DNA of 17,643 bases from Pseudomonadota bacterium (GTDB lineage Bacteria > Pseudomonadota > Alphaproteobacteria > Micropepsales > Micropepsaceae). The notes under the pieces are model-generated. The model was not told the origin of the DNA. It ran no database searches and saw nothing but the letters and a program-made list of their open reading frames with translations. The DNA lies in NCBI GenBank assembly GCA_021817355.1, contig JAKAVI010000165.1, positions 1-17,643 on the forward strand. The letters are read 5' to 3'. Made by a program: the position numbers and the translations under genes. Below are positions 1-7,322 of the stretch, one piece after another; within the stretch, counting starts at the first letter, position 1; every line of letters starts with the position of its first letter.

Positions 1-15
1 CGGCAAAATTTGCCG
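1..15. promoter_or_regulatory. Perfect palindrome, candidate FlbD/ftr-type enhancer site
   Basis: The window opens with CGGCAAA-A-TTTGCCG, a perfect 7-bp inverted repeat around one base. It lies about 90 bp upstream of the -24 element of the flagellin promoter, the usual distance for an activator of the NtrC family. Caulobacter FlbD activates sigma-54 flagellar promoters from ftr sites that, as I recall, contain CGGCA-type half sites. The identification with FlbD is inference. Further TTGCCG-like half sites occur near positions 41-46 and 56-61. Confidence 0.45.
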
Positions 16-102
16 CCTGGAGGCCGCACCCGGACATTTCTGCCGCGACAGGGCGTTGCCGAGTTGCGCGAAATCGAAGGTAAGCAATTCGTAAAGCACC
101 GA

Positions 103-118
103 CTGGCACGCGATATGC
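103..118 (+). promoter_or_regulatory. Sigma-54 (-24/-12) promoter of the flagellin gene
   Basis: CTGGCACG, four bases, then ATGC matches the RpoN consensus YTGGCACG-N4-TTGC with one mismatch. The invariant GG (105-106) and GC (117-118) are exactly ten bases apart, as required. With the final C at -12, transcription would start near position 130 and leave a leader of about 61 nt before the ATG. Caulobacter late flagellin genes use this promoter class. Confidence 0.75.
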
Positions 119-130
119 CTTCGTACCGGC

Positions 131-147
131 AGGGACAAAAGGTCCCT
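131..147 (+). promoter_or_regulatory. 5'-terminal hairpin of the flagellin mRNA leader
   Basis: AGGGAC-AAAAG-GTCCCT forms a perfect 6-bp stem with a five-base loop. It begins one base after the predicted sigma-54 start at 130, so the transcript would carry a hairpin at its extreme 5' end. Such structures protect mRNA. In Caulobacter the 5' leader of fljK is the target of the post-transcriptional regulator FlbT. That the hairpin has this role here is inference; flbT is not in the window. Confidence 0.5.
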
Positions 148-190
148 TTGAGCAAAATGTTCTTCAAATTGAGCCAGAACGGAGACACGA

Positions 191-1015
191 ATGATCAGTA
201 TCAATACCAACTCCAACGCCATGACAGCGTTGCAGTACCTCAACGCCACTGAAGCTCAGCTGAGCCAGACCCAGCAAGCGATTGCGACCGGCCTCACCGT
301 GGCCAGCGCCAAGGATAACGGCGCTGTCTTTGCCATTGCCCAGAACATGCGTGGCAGCGTGGCCGGCTATCAGGCGGTGACCAACAGCCTTAACCGCGGC
401 ATGTCCACAATCGATGTGGCCATGAGCGCCGGGCAGTCGATTTCCGATCTGCTGATCCAGATGAAGCAGCAGGCGCTGGCTGCGTCTGACACGTCGCTGA
501 GTACCTCTGACCGCGCGGCGATGAACGCCAACTTCACAGCGTTACGCGATCAGATCTCCACGATCGTCAGCAACGCCTCGTTCAACGGCTTCAACCTGAT
601 CAACGGGTCAGTCACGAACATTACGGCTCTGGCTTCGTCCGATGGTACCCGTCATGTCACGACTGCGGCACAGAATATGTCTCTGTCCGGCACCATCGTG
701 ACCCTCAAGTCGACGGGCAACATCTCTACCCAGGCGGCGGCCTCTACCATGGTTGCCACCATCCAGACCTCGCTGACCAACGTCAACGCGGCTCTGGCCA
801 ACTTGTCCGCCGGCTCGGCGAAGTTCTCGGTACAGGCGAACTTCGTCTCGCAATTGACCAATGCCCTGAATACCGGCATCGGCAATCTCGTCGACGCCAA
901 CATGGCGCAGGAAAGCGCTCAGCTCACCGCGTTGCAGACCAAGCAGCAGCTCGGTGCGCAGGCTCTTGCCATCGCCAATCAGGCACCGCAGATCGCGCTG
1001 TCGCTCTTCCGGTAA
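191..1015 (+). CDS. Flagellin
   Basis: Structural subunit of the flagellar filament, 274 aa, exported by the flagellar type III system and so without a signal peptide. The N-terminus (SINTNSNAMTALQYL, with a following coiled-coil-like stretch to about residue 140) and the C-terminus (about 215-274, ending IALSLFR) are the conserved D0/D1 helices. The middle, about residues 135-205, is short and rich in Ser and Thr, where O-glycans are normally attached. Length matches the small Caulobacter-type flagellins (about 270 aa) and there is no cysteine. The ATG at 191 has GGAG at 181-184. Control appears to be by the sigma-54 promoter and the leader hairpin just upstream. The neighbouring FlmG-like, FlaEY-like and sugar genes suggest this is a glycosylated flagellin. 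The family assignment is secure; which paralogue (fljJ, fljK or fljL type) cannot be told. Confidence 0.97.
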   Translation: MISINTNSNAMTALQYLNATEAQLSQTQQAIATGLTVASAKDNGAVFAIAQNMRGSVAGYQAVTNSLNRGMSTIDVAMSAGQSISDLLIQMKQQALAASDTSLSTSDRAAMNANFTALRDQISTIVSNASFNGFNLINGSVTNITALASSDGTRHVTTAAQNMSLSGTIVTLKSTGNISTQAAASTMVATIQTSLTNVNAALANLSAGSAKFSVQANFVSQLTNALNTGIGNLVDANMAQESAQLTALQTKQQLGAQALAIANQAPQIALSLFR

Positions 1016-1025
1016 GACTGAGTGC

Positions 1026-1053
1026 GACAAGGGGTGCATCCGCACCCCTTGTC
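1026..1053 (+). terminator. Perfect 12-bp hairpin after the flagellin gene
   Basis: GACAAGGGGTGC (1026-1037), loop ATCC (1038-1041) and GCACCCCTTGTC (1042-1053) form a perfect GC-rich stem-loop beginning ten bases after the flagellin stop codon. No run of T follows, so it is not a textbook intrinsic terminator. It may act as a 3' stabilising stem or as a terminator that does not need a U-tract. Confidence 0.6.
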
Positions 1054-1066
1054 CTACTCGCCGGAG

Positions 1067-1085
1067 GGGACGATGTGATCGTCCC
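1067..1085 (+). repeat. Second perfect hairpin in the flagellin 3' region
   Basis: GGGACGAT (1067-1074), loop GTG and ATCGTCCC (1078-1085) form a perfect 8-bp stem 13 bases after the first hairpin. No T-tract follows. It may be part of a tandem 3' structure, or an operator for the FlaG-like gene downstream. The structure is seen; its role is not known. Confidence 0.4.
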
Positions 1086-1138
1086 AAGGCACGTGGTAGG
1101 TGGGTCAAGAAGTTGTCGGACGGAGGTTATGTCGGAAA

Positions 1139-1495
1139 ATGGTCGACACGATCTCAAATACAAGAGGCATCGGCCGCGGGGCAGCCCGCTACGCACCTTC
1201 GTCCGCGACTCCCCTGGAAAGTCCAAATCCGGTTGTGGCGGCCACCGCCAGCAACGAGACAGGACCCGAAGGCAATCCGGGCGATCATCCGTCACACTCT
1301 GACCGGCAAGGTGAGGAAGAGGCCAACCCCATGCGCCTGGAGGTCCGGGAGGATCCGCGCGATGGTGAACTTGTCTACCGCTTCATCGATCCCATATCAG
1401 GCTCTGTGCTGCGCGAATGGAATAGTCGTGATCTTGGCCGGCTTCGCGACTATATGCGCAAGGCGCGAATCCATCTGATCGACACCAAAATCTGA
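1139..1495 (+). CDS. flaG: FlaG-like flagellar protein
   Basis: Small protein of 118 aa. The last 55 residues resemble the FlaG family: a block of the type LEVREDPRDGELVYRFIDP followed by SGSVLREWNSRDLGRLRDYM, that is, two beta strands around a D-x-x-S/T-G-x-V turn and a closing helix. The first 60 residues are Pro/Gly/Ser/Thr-rich and low in complexity, as usual for FlaG. FlaG is associated with control of filament length in several bacteria and often lies next to flagellin. The ATG at 1139 was chosen because GGAGG lies at 1122-1126; a GTG at 1100 would add 13 unconvincing residues. Its stop codon is one base from the stop of the converging GH57-like gene. The assignment rests on motif resemblance only. 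Confidence 0.62.
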   Translation: MVDTISNTRGIGRGAARYAPSSATPLESPNPVVAATASNETGPEGNPGDHPSHSDRQGEEEANPMRLEVREDPRDGELVYRFIDPISGSVLREWNSRDLGRLRDYMRKARIHLIDTKI

Positions 1496-1496
1496 A

Positions 1497-3473
1497 TCAC
1501 GCGACCTCAAGTGCAAAGCGAAAACGGCGCGGACCGCTACGATAGGCACAGGGCTTGCGGGTTTCATCAAGCTCGAGTGCGGACAGCATCAGCTGGCAAA
1601 AATGGCTGCCGGAACTATGCCTGTGGGTGAGGAGCCCGAGCAGAGGGGCAGTGCAGCGGTCGACCTCGACCCTGAGCCGGGTGTGGCCATCATCAAGCTC
1701 CGCCCAGCCTTCGGTCATGCCAAGGCCCTGGGAGGCTGAGACCAGAAATGACACCGGTGCACCATGCTCGATCGTCTTTCCGAACAGGTCGAAGCGTTCG
1801 GCAACCGCTCCGCCATTATGCGTCCTCAGTAACAGCTGCGGCCAATCAAAGGCATCGGGCAGAAGCGTGACGTGGCCGAGGCGCAACACGCCCTTGTCCC
1901 AGTCTGACCAGTGAAAGCGCAGGTCAAACTCGATGCGCGGACGGTCTGCTGAGAAGGTGAGGGTTTTCTCGATAGGCCCTTTGGGTGTGTCGATTGCCGT
2001 CTGCACCACCACACTTCCGTCACGATCACGCCAGTGGAACACGTCGCACCATTCCAGATCGGTGATCTTGGGTTCGCCGGGCGCTTCGAAGACGCAGTCA
2101 CCGGTGTACCAATCCGCCTGCAGGCTGATGTCGCTGAAAGTGCCATGAGGAATGCTGCCCACAAGCGCGCGTGGTCTGTCACCGAAGCGCGCGTAATCGA
2201 GGCAAAGACCCCGCCGACGGTCAAGCCGGCAGATGACATGATCCGTGGCGATGTTGATGTAGCGGTTGATTGCGGCTTCGGCTTCGGGAAGCCGCACCGG
2301 ATAGGCACCGCTACTCTGAGCCGACCATTTGGCTTCGGCCGCACGCAGCCGTGTACAATAGGCCTGCCAACGGCGCTCGGTCAGGTGAGTACGAAAATCG
2401 CTCGCCCACAGATAGCACAGTTCCTTCCAGTCCTCCGCGGCCGCATTGCCCTCAACCAGGCCGCGATAAACTCGCTCACAGGCAGCATTGATGGCGGTAT
2501 TGTCGCGCCCGGTTACCGCCCAGCGCGACAGATTGTATTTGCGCTGCTTCTTGACGGGAACCGGTGCGGTGGCGCTTTCCAGACGCATCCTGTGGCCGCC
2601 GCCCTCCCGCCCGATGAGCTTCAGCGCGTGTGACGGGCCGATCAGGTTGATCCCGGCCTGAGCCGTGACGGCGCCAAGCGCCCGCTCAATGCGCTCCCAT
2701 TCGCTTTCATTGCCAAGCGAAGTTTCGCTGCGAAAGCGCCCAGGACGAAAATCAAAGATTTCCGCATCGCTCGCATAAAGGCAAAGTGCGCGCGTCGCCA
2801 AGGACCGGCGTATGCGCACATAGCGCGTATAGGCGGTCAGCGAAATGTCCCCATGTGCGTAGCGCTGCAATTGCTGGAAAGCTGCGGTGTCGGTCCACAA
2901 AAGGGCAATTGTGCGCCCGTCGGCGCCTTCGGCATATTGCGGCAGGTAACGCCGCTCGCAATCCCATTCCGGATGATGCGCCGAAGGATTGTCCCACTCC
3001 ATCAAGATGGCATGGTAGCCGGCATCGAGATAATGCCCGACCAGCCCTGCAGAATAGGCCTGTTCATTGACCAGAGCGACCTTGGGACGCACGCCAAGCA
3101 GGCGCTCATACACCTGGTTGCCGTGGTCGAGATTTTCCGCAACAACCCGCGCTGGCACCAGGGGGCCGATCATCTGGCTGTAACCGGATCCGATGAGTTC
3201 GATGCGCCCTTCGCCGATACGCTGCCGGGCCGCCTCGATCCATGATGGATCACGAGCGGCGATCTCTTCCAGAGTGTATCCGCTTGCTTCCAGCCCGATA
3301 TGGGGATGCTTGTCGCTCAGTCGCAGAACGGGCCAGTAGCATTTGGCTATGACCTCGTCCCTCAGCTCCTCCTCGATTGAGGAAAAGGCGATGTTAAGGT
3401 GGAAAAAGGCAAAGACCCGCAGCCAACCGGCGCAGGCTTTGGCATCCTTGTGCTCTTTGAGCGGCGCATTCAT
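1497..3473 (-). CDS. Glycoside hydrolase family 57-like protein
   Basis: A 658-aa protein with an N-terminal GH57-type (beta/alpha)7 barrel. Visible family-like blocks are a histidine block near residue 25 (FFHLNIAFSS), IELIGSGYSQMIGPL at 91-105, VNEQAYSAG around Glu137 in the place of the nucleophile, and YASDAEIFDFRPG around Asp236 in the place of the acid/base. The C-terminal half (about 340-658) is less recognisable and, from its predicted strands, may be a beta-rich domain. GH57 members are mostly alpha-amylases, glucanotransferases, branching enzymes or alpha-galactosidases acting in the cytosol, and no signal peptide is seen here. It is the last gene of the leftward operon; its ATG overlaps the stop of the ATP-grasp gene (ATGA, 3470-3473). 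A role in trimming or transferring a sugar during glycan assembly is inferred. The substrate is unknown. Confidence 0.72.
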   Translation of the reverse strand: MNAPLKEHKDAKACAGWLRVFAFFHLNIAFSSIEEELRDEVIAKCYWPVLRLSDKHPHIGLEASGYTLEEIAARDPSWIEAARQRIGEGRIELIGSGYSQMIGPLVPARVVAENLDHGNQVYERLLGVRPKVALVNEQAYSAGLVGHYLDAGYHAILMEWDNPSAHHPEWDCERRYLPQYAEGADGRTIALLWTDTAAFQQLQRYAHGDISLTAYTRYVRIRRSLATRALCLYASDAEIFDFRPGRFRSETSLGNESEWERIERALGAVTAQAGINLIGPSHALKLIGREGGGHRMRLESATAPVPVKKQRKYNLSRWAVTGRDNTAINAACERVYRGLVEGNAAAEDWKELCYLWASDFRTHLTERRWQAYCTRLRAAEAKWSAQSSGAYPVRLPEAEAAINRYINIATDHVICRLDRRRGLCLDYARFGDRPRALVGSIPHGTFSDISLQADWYTGDCVFEAPGEPKITDLEWCDVFHWRDRDGSVVVQTAIDTPKGPIEKTLTFSADRPRIEFDLRFHWSDWDKGVLRLGHVTLLPDAFDWPQLLLRTHNGGAVAERFDLFGKTIEHGAPVSFLVSASQGLGMTEGWAELDDGHTRLRVEVDRCTAPLLGLLTHRHSSGSHFCQLMLSALELDETRKPCAYRSGPRRFRFALEVA

Positions 3474-4687
3474 TGGGTGTGGATGCGCAGGCAGGCCAGC
3501 GCGTCATTAGCCGCCTTGAGGGCGTGCTCGCGACTTTGTCCTTTGGCGAGAACCATGGCGGCAGAGGGACGCTTGTTACCCGCGGCCGCAATGATATCGC
3601 CGGTGCGCGCGGTGATGACGACGTCCTCGACACCGGCAATGGCGCGGGCCTCTTCGGCACCCTCGATCGACACGATGCGGCCGGGTGGAGGAAAGGCGTA
3701 GCGCTGGACGACCGGGATAAGATGCTTGGGTTCGGCATCCCTTGCGGTAATGGTTTCACCCAGGGCCAAGCGCAGGGCGCAGCCGACAAAATCGACGCCA
3801 GTATTAAGAGGTATCTCACGCGTGCAGAAAAATCCGCCTGACAGTCTTGCAGCCAGTTCAATGACATAGGGATTGCCCTGATGGACGACGATGTCGCCCT
3901 TTACGGTGCCATTGCGGATGCCGAGGGCGGTCGCCGCGCGATGCACCACGTCCTTGACCTTGGCCTGCTGAACGCTCGGAAGGCGGCTTGGCAGGTCACC
4001 GCCATTTTCGACGAAGTAAGGTGCAAAGCGCTCGAGATACTCGTAGTTGCGATCTGAAAGTCCGGGGGTGAAGGTGTGGCCGTCGCAAATCAGGCTCTCG
4101 GTGGAAAGCTGCGGTCCCTCGAGGTATTCCTCAACCATCACCCGTTGGCTTGGTGAATGGGCGCGGGCAAAAAGAAAAGCCTCGGAGAGATCGGCTACCT
4201 TGGCCAGGCGCTGCACGCCGCGCGAGCCGCGACTGTCGACAGGCTTGATGACAAGATCAGGTCCGCGCTCGATCGCAATGCGCTGCAATTCCTGCAATGT
4301 GGCGATTTCTTTGAACCAGGGCACCGGTACGCCGGCAGCAGCGAAGCATTGTTTCATCGCCATCTTGTCGCAGGCGAGGCGGGCGCTCTCGCTGCCCACG
4401 CCGGCAAGCCCCAGGCGTTCGGCGACACGCGCCGTGGTCAAGGGGGCGTCCGCCGCCACACAGATCACGCCGTCGATCCTGCGGACCTTGCGGCTGAAGC
4501 GTTCGGCCGCAGCTGCGGTTTCCTCGGGCCCATAAACATCGGCAAGAATGCAGCTGTCGGCAAAGGCAAATCCCGGCGCCCGCGCATCGCGGTCTGACAC
4601 CACAACGAACAACCCCATCTGTTTGGCCCGCCGTGCCGCTTCCGCCGCTTCAATGCCCCCGGAGATGATGAGAATGCACTTGTCCAT
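3470..4687 (-). CDS. ATP-grasp domain carboxylate-amine ligase-like protein
   Basis: A 405-aa ATP-grasp enzyme of the PurK/carbamoyl-phosphate synthase type, which joins a carboxylate to an amine or thiol through an acyl phosphate. Order of domains: pre-ATP-grasp Rossmann domain (ILIISGGIEAAEAARRAKQ, 5-23; ICVAADAPLTTA, 75-86), ATP-binding lysine in VIKPVDSRGSRGV (146-158), adenine-binding stretch MVEEYLEGPQLSTES (184-198), and the Mg-binding motif VIELAARLSGG (275-285). The C-terminal 90 residues resemble the BL00335-type end domain of such ligases. Start ATG 4687 overlaps the SDR stop (TGATG), so the two are translationally coupled. In a sugar cluster such a ligase may attach an amino acid or other acyl group to an amino sugar; that is inference. 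Confidence 0.85.
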   Translation of the reverse strand: MDKCILIISGGIEAAEAARRAKQMGLFVVVSDRDARAPGFAFADSCILADVYGPEETAAAAERFSRKVRRIDGVICVAADAPLTTARVAERLGLAGVGSESARLACDKMAMKQCFAAAGVPVPWFKEIATLQELQRIAIERGPDLVIKPVDSRGSRGVQRLAKVADLSEAFLFARAHSPSQRVMVEEYLEGPQLSTESLICDGHTFTPGLSDRNYEYLERFAPYFVENGGDLPSRLPSVQQAKVKDVVHRAATALGIRNGTVKGDIVVHQGNPYVIELAARLSGGFFCTREIPLNTGVDFVGCALRLALGETITARDAEPKHLIPVVQRYAFPPPGRIVSIEGAEEARAIAGVEDVVITARTGDIIAAAGNKRPSAAMVLAKGQSREHALKAANDALACLRIHTQ

Positions 4688-5439
4688 CAGAAATAGAGCC
4701 CGCCATTGACGTTGAGAGTTTGCGCGGTGATGTAACTGGCAGCGTCCGAGGCAAGAAAGACCACCGCGTCGGCGACGTCCTCAGTACGGCCAAGGCGCCC
4801 CAGAAGAATGCTTTCGGCAGCCTTCTGCACACTTGCGGCGCTCATGCCGGACGCGGCCATATCGGAGGCGATCAAACCCGCGGCAACCGTGTTGGAGCGG
4901 ATCTGATGGGCTGCCCCGAAGCGGGCGATGACCTGCGACAGGGATATCAGCCCTGCCTTTGAGGCCGCATAATGCGCTGTCCGCGGGCCGCCATATTGTC
5001 CGGAGACCGAACCGATGTGAACGATGGCACCGCCGCCGCTCGCCTTGAGTAACGGCAGTATCGCCTGACAGACAAAAAACGGCCCCTTAAGATTGGTGGC
5101 GAGGATTTCATCCCAATCGGGTTCTGTGATCTTGTCAAAGTCCGTCGGCTTGTTGATACCGGCATTGTTGACGAGGATGGAGACCGGGCCGAAATTGCGC
5201 GCGGCCTCGGCCATGCGCGCGATGCTGCTCCTGTCGGTTACCTCGAGGGGCACGGCAAGCGCCCTGGAGCCCAATGCCTCGATGGCGCGCGCGACACCAA
5301 GGGCCGCCTCCTGCTGCTCGCGGAAGGTGATGAGCACATCTGCTCCCGCGGTCGCCAGCGCCAAGGCAATAGCCCTGCCGATACCACGACTGGCGCCGGT
5401 CACCACAGCGGTGCGGTTGGCGAGCGAAAAGCTGCTCAT
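4687..5439 (-). CDS. Short-chain dehydrogenase/reductase (FabG-like)
   Basis: A 250-aa classical SDR, NAD(P)-dependent oxidoreductase with a Rossmann fold. The cofactor motif TGASRGIGRA is at 14-23 and NNAG at 91-94. The catalytic set is Asn116, Ser144, Tyr157 and Lys161 (YAASK). Arg18 in the glycine-rich loop fits NADP(H). The length equals that of FabG-type enzymes, but its place between a transketolase and an ATP-grasp gene argues for a sugar or keto-sugar substrate instead of fatty acid synthesis. The ATG overlaps the transketolase stop (ATGA, 5436-5439). The substrate cannot be deduced. Confidence 0.9.
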   Translation of the reverse strand: MSSFSLANRTAVVTGASRGIGRAIALALATAGADVLITFREQQEAALGVARAIEALGSRALAVPLEVTDRSSIARMAEAARNFGPVSILVNNAGINKPTDFDKITEPDWDEILATNLKGPFFVCQAILPLLKASGGGAIVHIGSVSGQYGGPRTAHYAASKAGLISLSQVIARFGAAHQIRSNTVAAGLIASDMAASGMSAASVQKAAESILLGRLGRTEDVADAVVFLASDAASYITAQTLNVNGGLYF

Positions 5440-6413
5440 CGACCACGTCTCTTGGACTTGCGGGCAAGGACGGTTCGTGCCGCCCGGGCGATCGCGTGCG
5501 CATCCAGTCCAAAATGAGCGGCCAGTTCCTCGGGCTCACCCGAGGCGCCGAACTCGTCCTTCATGCCGACAAATTCGATCGGGCAGGGATGACGGGTGGC
5601 CAGAGCTTCTGCCACCGCGCTGCCAAGACCACCGTGAATGTTGTGATCCTCAGCGGTCACGAACGCTCCGGTTTGCGCCGCGCAGCGCGCCAAAAGCTCG
5701 CCATCTATCGGCTTGATGGTGGCCATGTTGACAACACGCGCCGACACTCCCTCCTCGCCCAGCATCGCCGCTGCGTCGAGGGCGCGGGCAACCTCAACCC
5801 CCGCTGCCACCAGCGTCACATCATTGCCATCGCGGATGATCTGTCCCTTGCCGATTTCAAACCTATGATCATCATCAAAAATCCGGCGGGCTGGACTGCG
5901 GCCGGTCCGCATGTAGCACGGCCCTTGATGAGCCAGGATGGCACGGGTAGCCAGACGCATCTCCACGGGATCGGCGGGCGATATCACCGTCATGCCAGGA
6001 ATCGCCCGGAACGCGGCAAGATCTTCTAGGGCCTGGGCCGAGCCACCATCGGGGCCAACATCAATGCCCGGATGGCTGGCGACGATCTTGGCGTTGCGCT
6101 GTGCATAGGCAATGGAAAGCCGCGCCTGCTCGATGGCGCGAAGACAGAAGACGGCGAAGGTGGTGACCACCGGAACCAATCCTACTGCGGCCATCCCTCC
6201 GGCCGCCGCCATCATATTCTGTTCGGCGATGCCGAACTGGAAAAAGCGCTCCGGATGGGAGGTGCGGAAATGATGGGCGCCGGTGCCGCCCGCAATGTCG
6301 GCGTCAAGGACCACGACGGCGGGAAACTCGTCGGCCAGTTCGGACAAGGCGCGTCCGAAAGCCTCGCGCAAGGAATCGCCAGTGCTCGCAATCAGGGAGG
6401 GAGCCGCGCTCAT
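5436..6413 (-). CDS. Transketolase, C-terminal subunit (Pyr and C domains)
   Basis: A 325-aa protein carrying the pyrimidine-binding and C-terminal domains of a split transketolase. The TPP-activating glutamate is Glu64 in GIAEQNM, followed by the family blocks TFAVFCLRAIEQ, HPGIDVGPDGGSAQALEDLA and MTVISPADPVE. A second domain with VTLVAAGVEVARALDAA and FVTAEDHNIHGGLGSAVAE is the transketolase C domain. It must pair with the N-terminal subunit just upstream; the genes overlap by ATGA (6410-6413). Transketolases move a two-carbon ketol unit between sugars. The substrate in this operon is unknown; a role in making a special ketose for the glycan is inferred from the neighbours. Split transketolases are also used in primary metabolism of some prokaryotes, so a housekeeping role is not excluded. 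Confidence 0.93.
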   Translation of the reverse strand: MSAAPSLIASTGDSLREAFGRALSELADEFPAVVVLDADIAGGTGAHHFRTSHPERFFQFGIAEQNMMAAAGGMAAVGLVPVVTTFAVFCLRAIEQARLSIAYAQRNAKIVASHPGIDVGPDGGSAQALEDLAAFRAIPGMTVISPADPVEMRLATRAILAHQGPCYMRTGRSPARRIFDDDHRFEIGKGQIIRDGNDVTLVAAGVEVARALDAAAMLGEEGVSARVVNMATIKPIDGELLARCAAQTGAFVTAEDHNIHGGLGSAVAEALATRHPCPIEFVGMKDEFGASGEPEELAAHFGLDAHAIARAARTVLARKSKRRGR

Positions 6414-7309
6414 GCCAGGAATTCCTCGATCTCGGCATCGGCACTGCCAAGGGCCGCGAGGGCCTCCGCAGCTTGCGCGCGGGTCAGTTTGACGCTGCCA
6501 TGCCAGGCTGGAACATTTTCCATGTAGGGTACGCCCTTGCCCTTTATGGTATGGGCAATGATCAGGGAGGGCCGCCCCTGACTGCCCCCGGCGCGGCGCA
6601 AGGTACGCAGCAGGGCCTCCTCGTCATGACCATCAATCTCGGCAACAGCCCAGTCGAAGGCCCGCCATTTGGCTGCGAGGGGCTCAAGACGCATGATGGC
6701 ATCGTTGCGGGCATCGCTCTGCAGTTTGTTGTAGTCGATGATCGCGCAGAGATTGTCGAGACCATAATGGGCGGCGCACATCGCTGCTTCCCATACCTCG
6801 CCCTCCTGCAATTCTCCGTCGCCAAGCAGCGCATAAACCCGTGCGGAGCTCTTTTTCAGACGCAAGCCCAAGGCCATGCCGACGGCCACCGAGATGCCCT
6901 GACCGAGGGAACCTGTCGAGGTTTCAACCCAGGGCAGGTCGATGACATGGGGGTGGCCCTGGAACGGACTGCCAAGCTTGCGCAGGGATAGTGCCGCGCG
7001 CGGGCTGCAAAAGCCAAAATGCGATGCCACGGCATAAAGCGCCGGTGCAGCATGTCCTTTGGACAGCACAAAGCGGTCGCGATCTGCTTCGTTTGGTTCA
7101 TCTGGCCACAGATTGAGCTCGGCACCGAAAAGCGCCGCCAGGATATCTGCACAGGACAAGGCGCCACCAGGATGCCCGGAGCCAGCGTGATAGATGGCCG
7201 CTATGGCATGCTTGCGGGTGAATGTCGCCGCAGCGCGGACCTGCACAGTAAGCGTATCATAGGGGCTTGCCGCGTCGGGCCGGCCCGCTTCGAAGACGTT
7301 GAGCCCCAT
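6410..7309 (-). CDS. Transketolase, N-terminal (TPP-binding) subunit
   Basis: A 299-aa protein corresponding to the thiamine-diphosphate-binding half of transketolase. SGHPGG is at 44-49, SKGHAAPALYA near 83-93, and TGSLGQG at 132-138. The TPP motif begins at GDG 163-165 and ends at Asn194 (DYNKLQSD). Start ATG 7309 was chosen because AGAGGGG lies just before it and the methyltransferase upstream ends at 7323; a further in-frame start at 7348 would overlap that gene and add 13 residues unlike the family. It is followed without gap by the C-terminal subunit. The split in two genes is seen directly. Whether the enzyme does the standard pentose-phosphate reaction or a special one cannot be told. 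Confidence 0.93.
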   Translation of the reverse strand: MGLNVFEAGRPDAASPYDTLTVQVRAAATFTRKHAIAAIYHAGSGHPGGALSCADILAALFGAELNLWPDEPNEADRDRFVLSKGHAAPALYAVASHFGFCSPRAALSLRKLGSPFQGHPHVIDLPWVETSTGSLGQGISVAVGMALGLRLKKSSARVYALLGDGELQEGEVWEAAMCAAHYGLDNLCAIIDYNKLQSDARNDAIMRLEPLAAKWRAFDWAVAEIDGHDEEALLRTLRRAGGSQGRPSLIIAHTIKGKGVPYMENVPAWHGSVKLTRAQAAEALAALGSADAEIEEFLA

Positions 7310-7322
7310 AATCCCCTCTTTC

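Noticed and set aside
10..252. 80-aa open frame across the flagellin promoter region
   Set aside because: It runs through the sigma-54 promoter and leader and overlaps the flagellin start in another frame; composition is unlike a protein and there is no ribosome site.
608..1108. 166-aa reverse-strand open frame over the flagellin gene
   Set aside because: Antisense to a certain gene and rich in Arg/Gly/His; typical shadow frame in GC-rich DNA.
2034..2633. 199-aa forward open frame inside the GH57-like gene
   Set aside because: Lies wholly antisense to a gene with clear motifs and shows no recognisable family.
5093..5716. 207-aa forward open frame over the SDR and transketolase genes
   Set aside because: Antisense to two genes with intact catalytic motifs; composition is that of a shadow frame.
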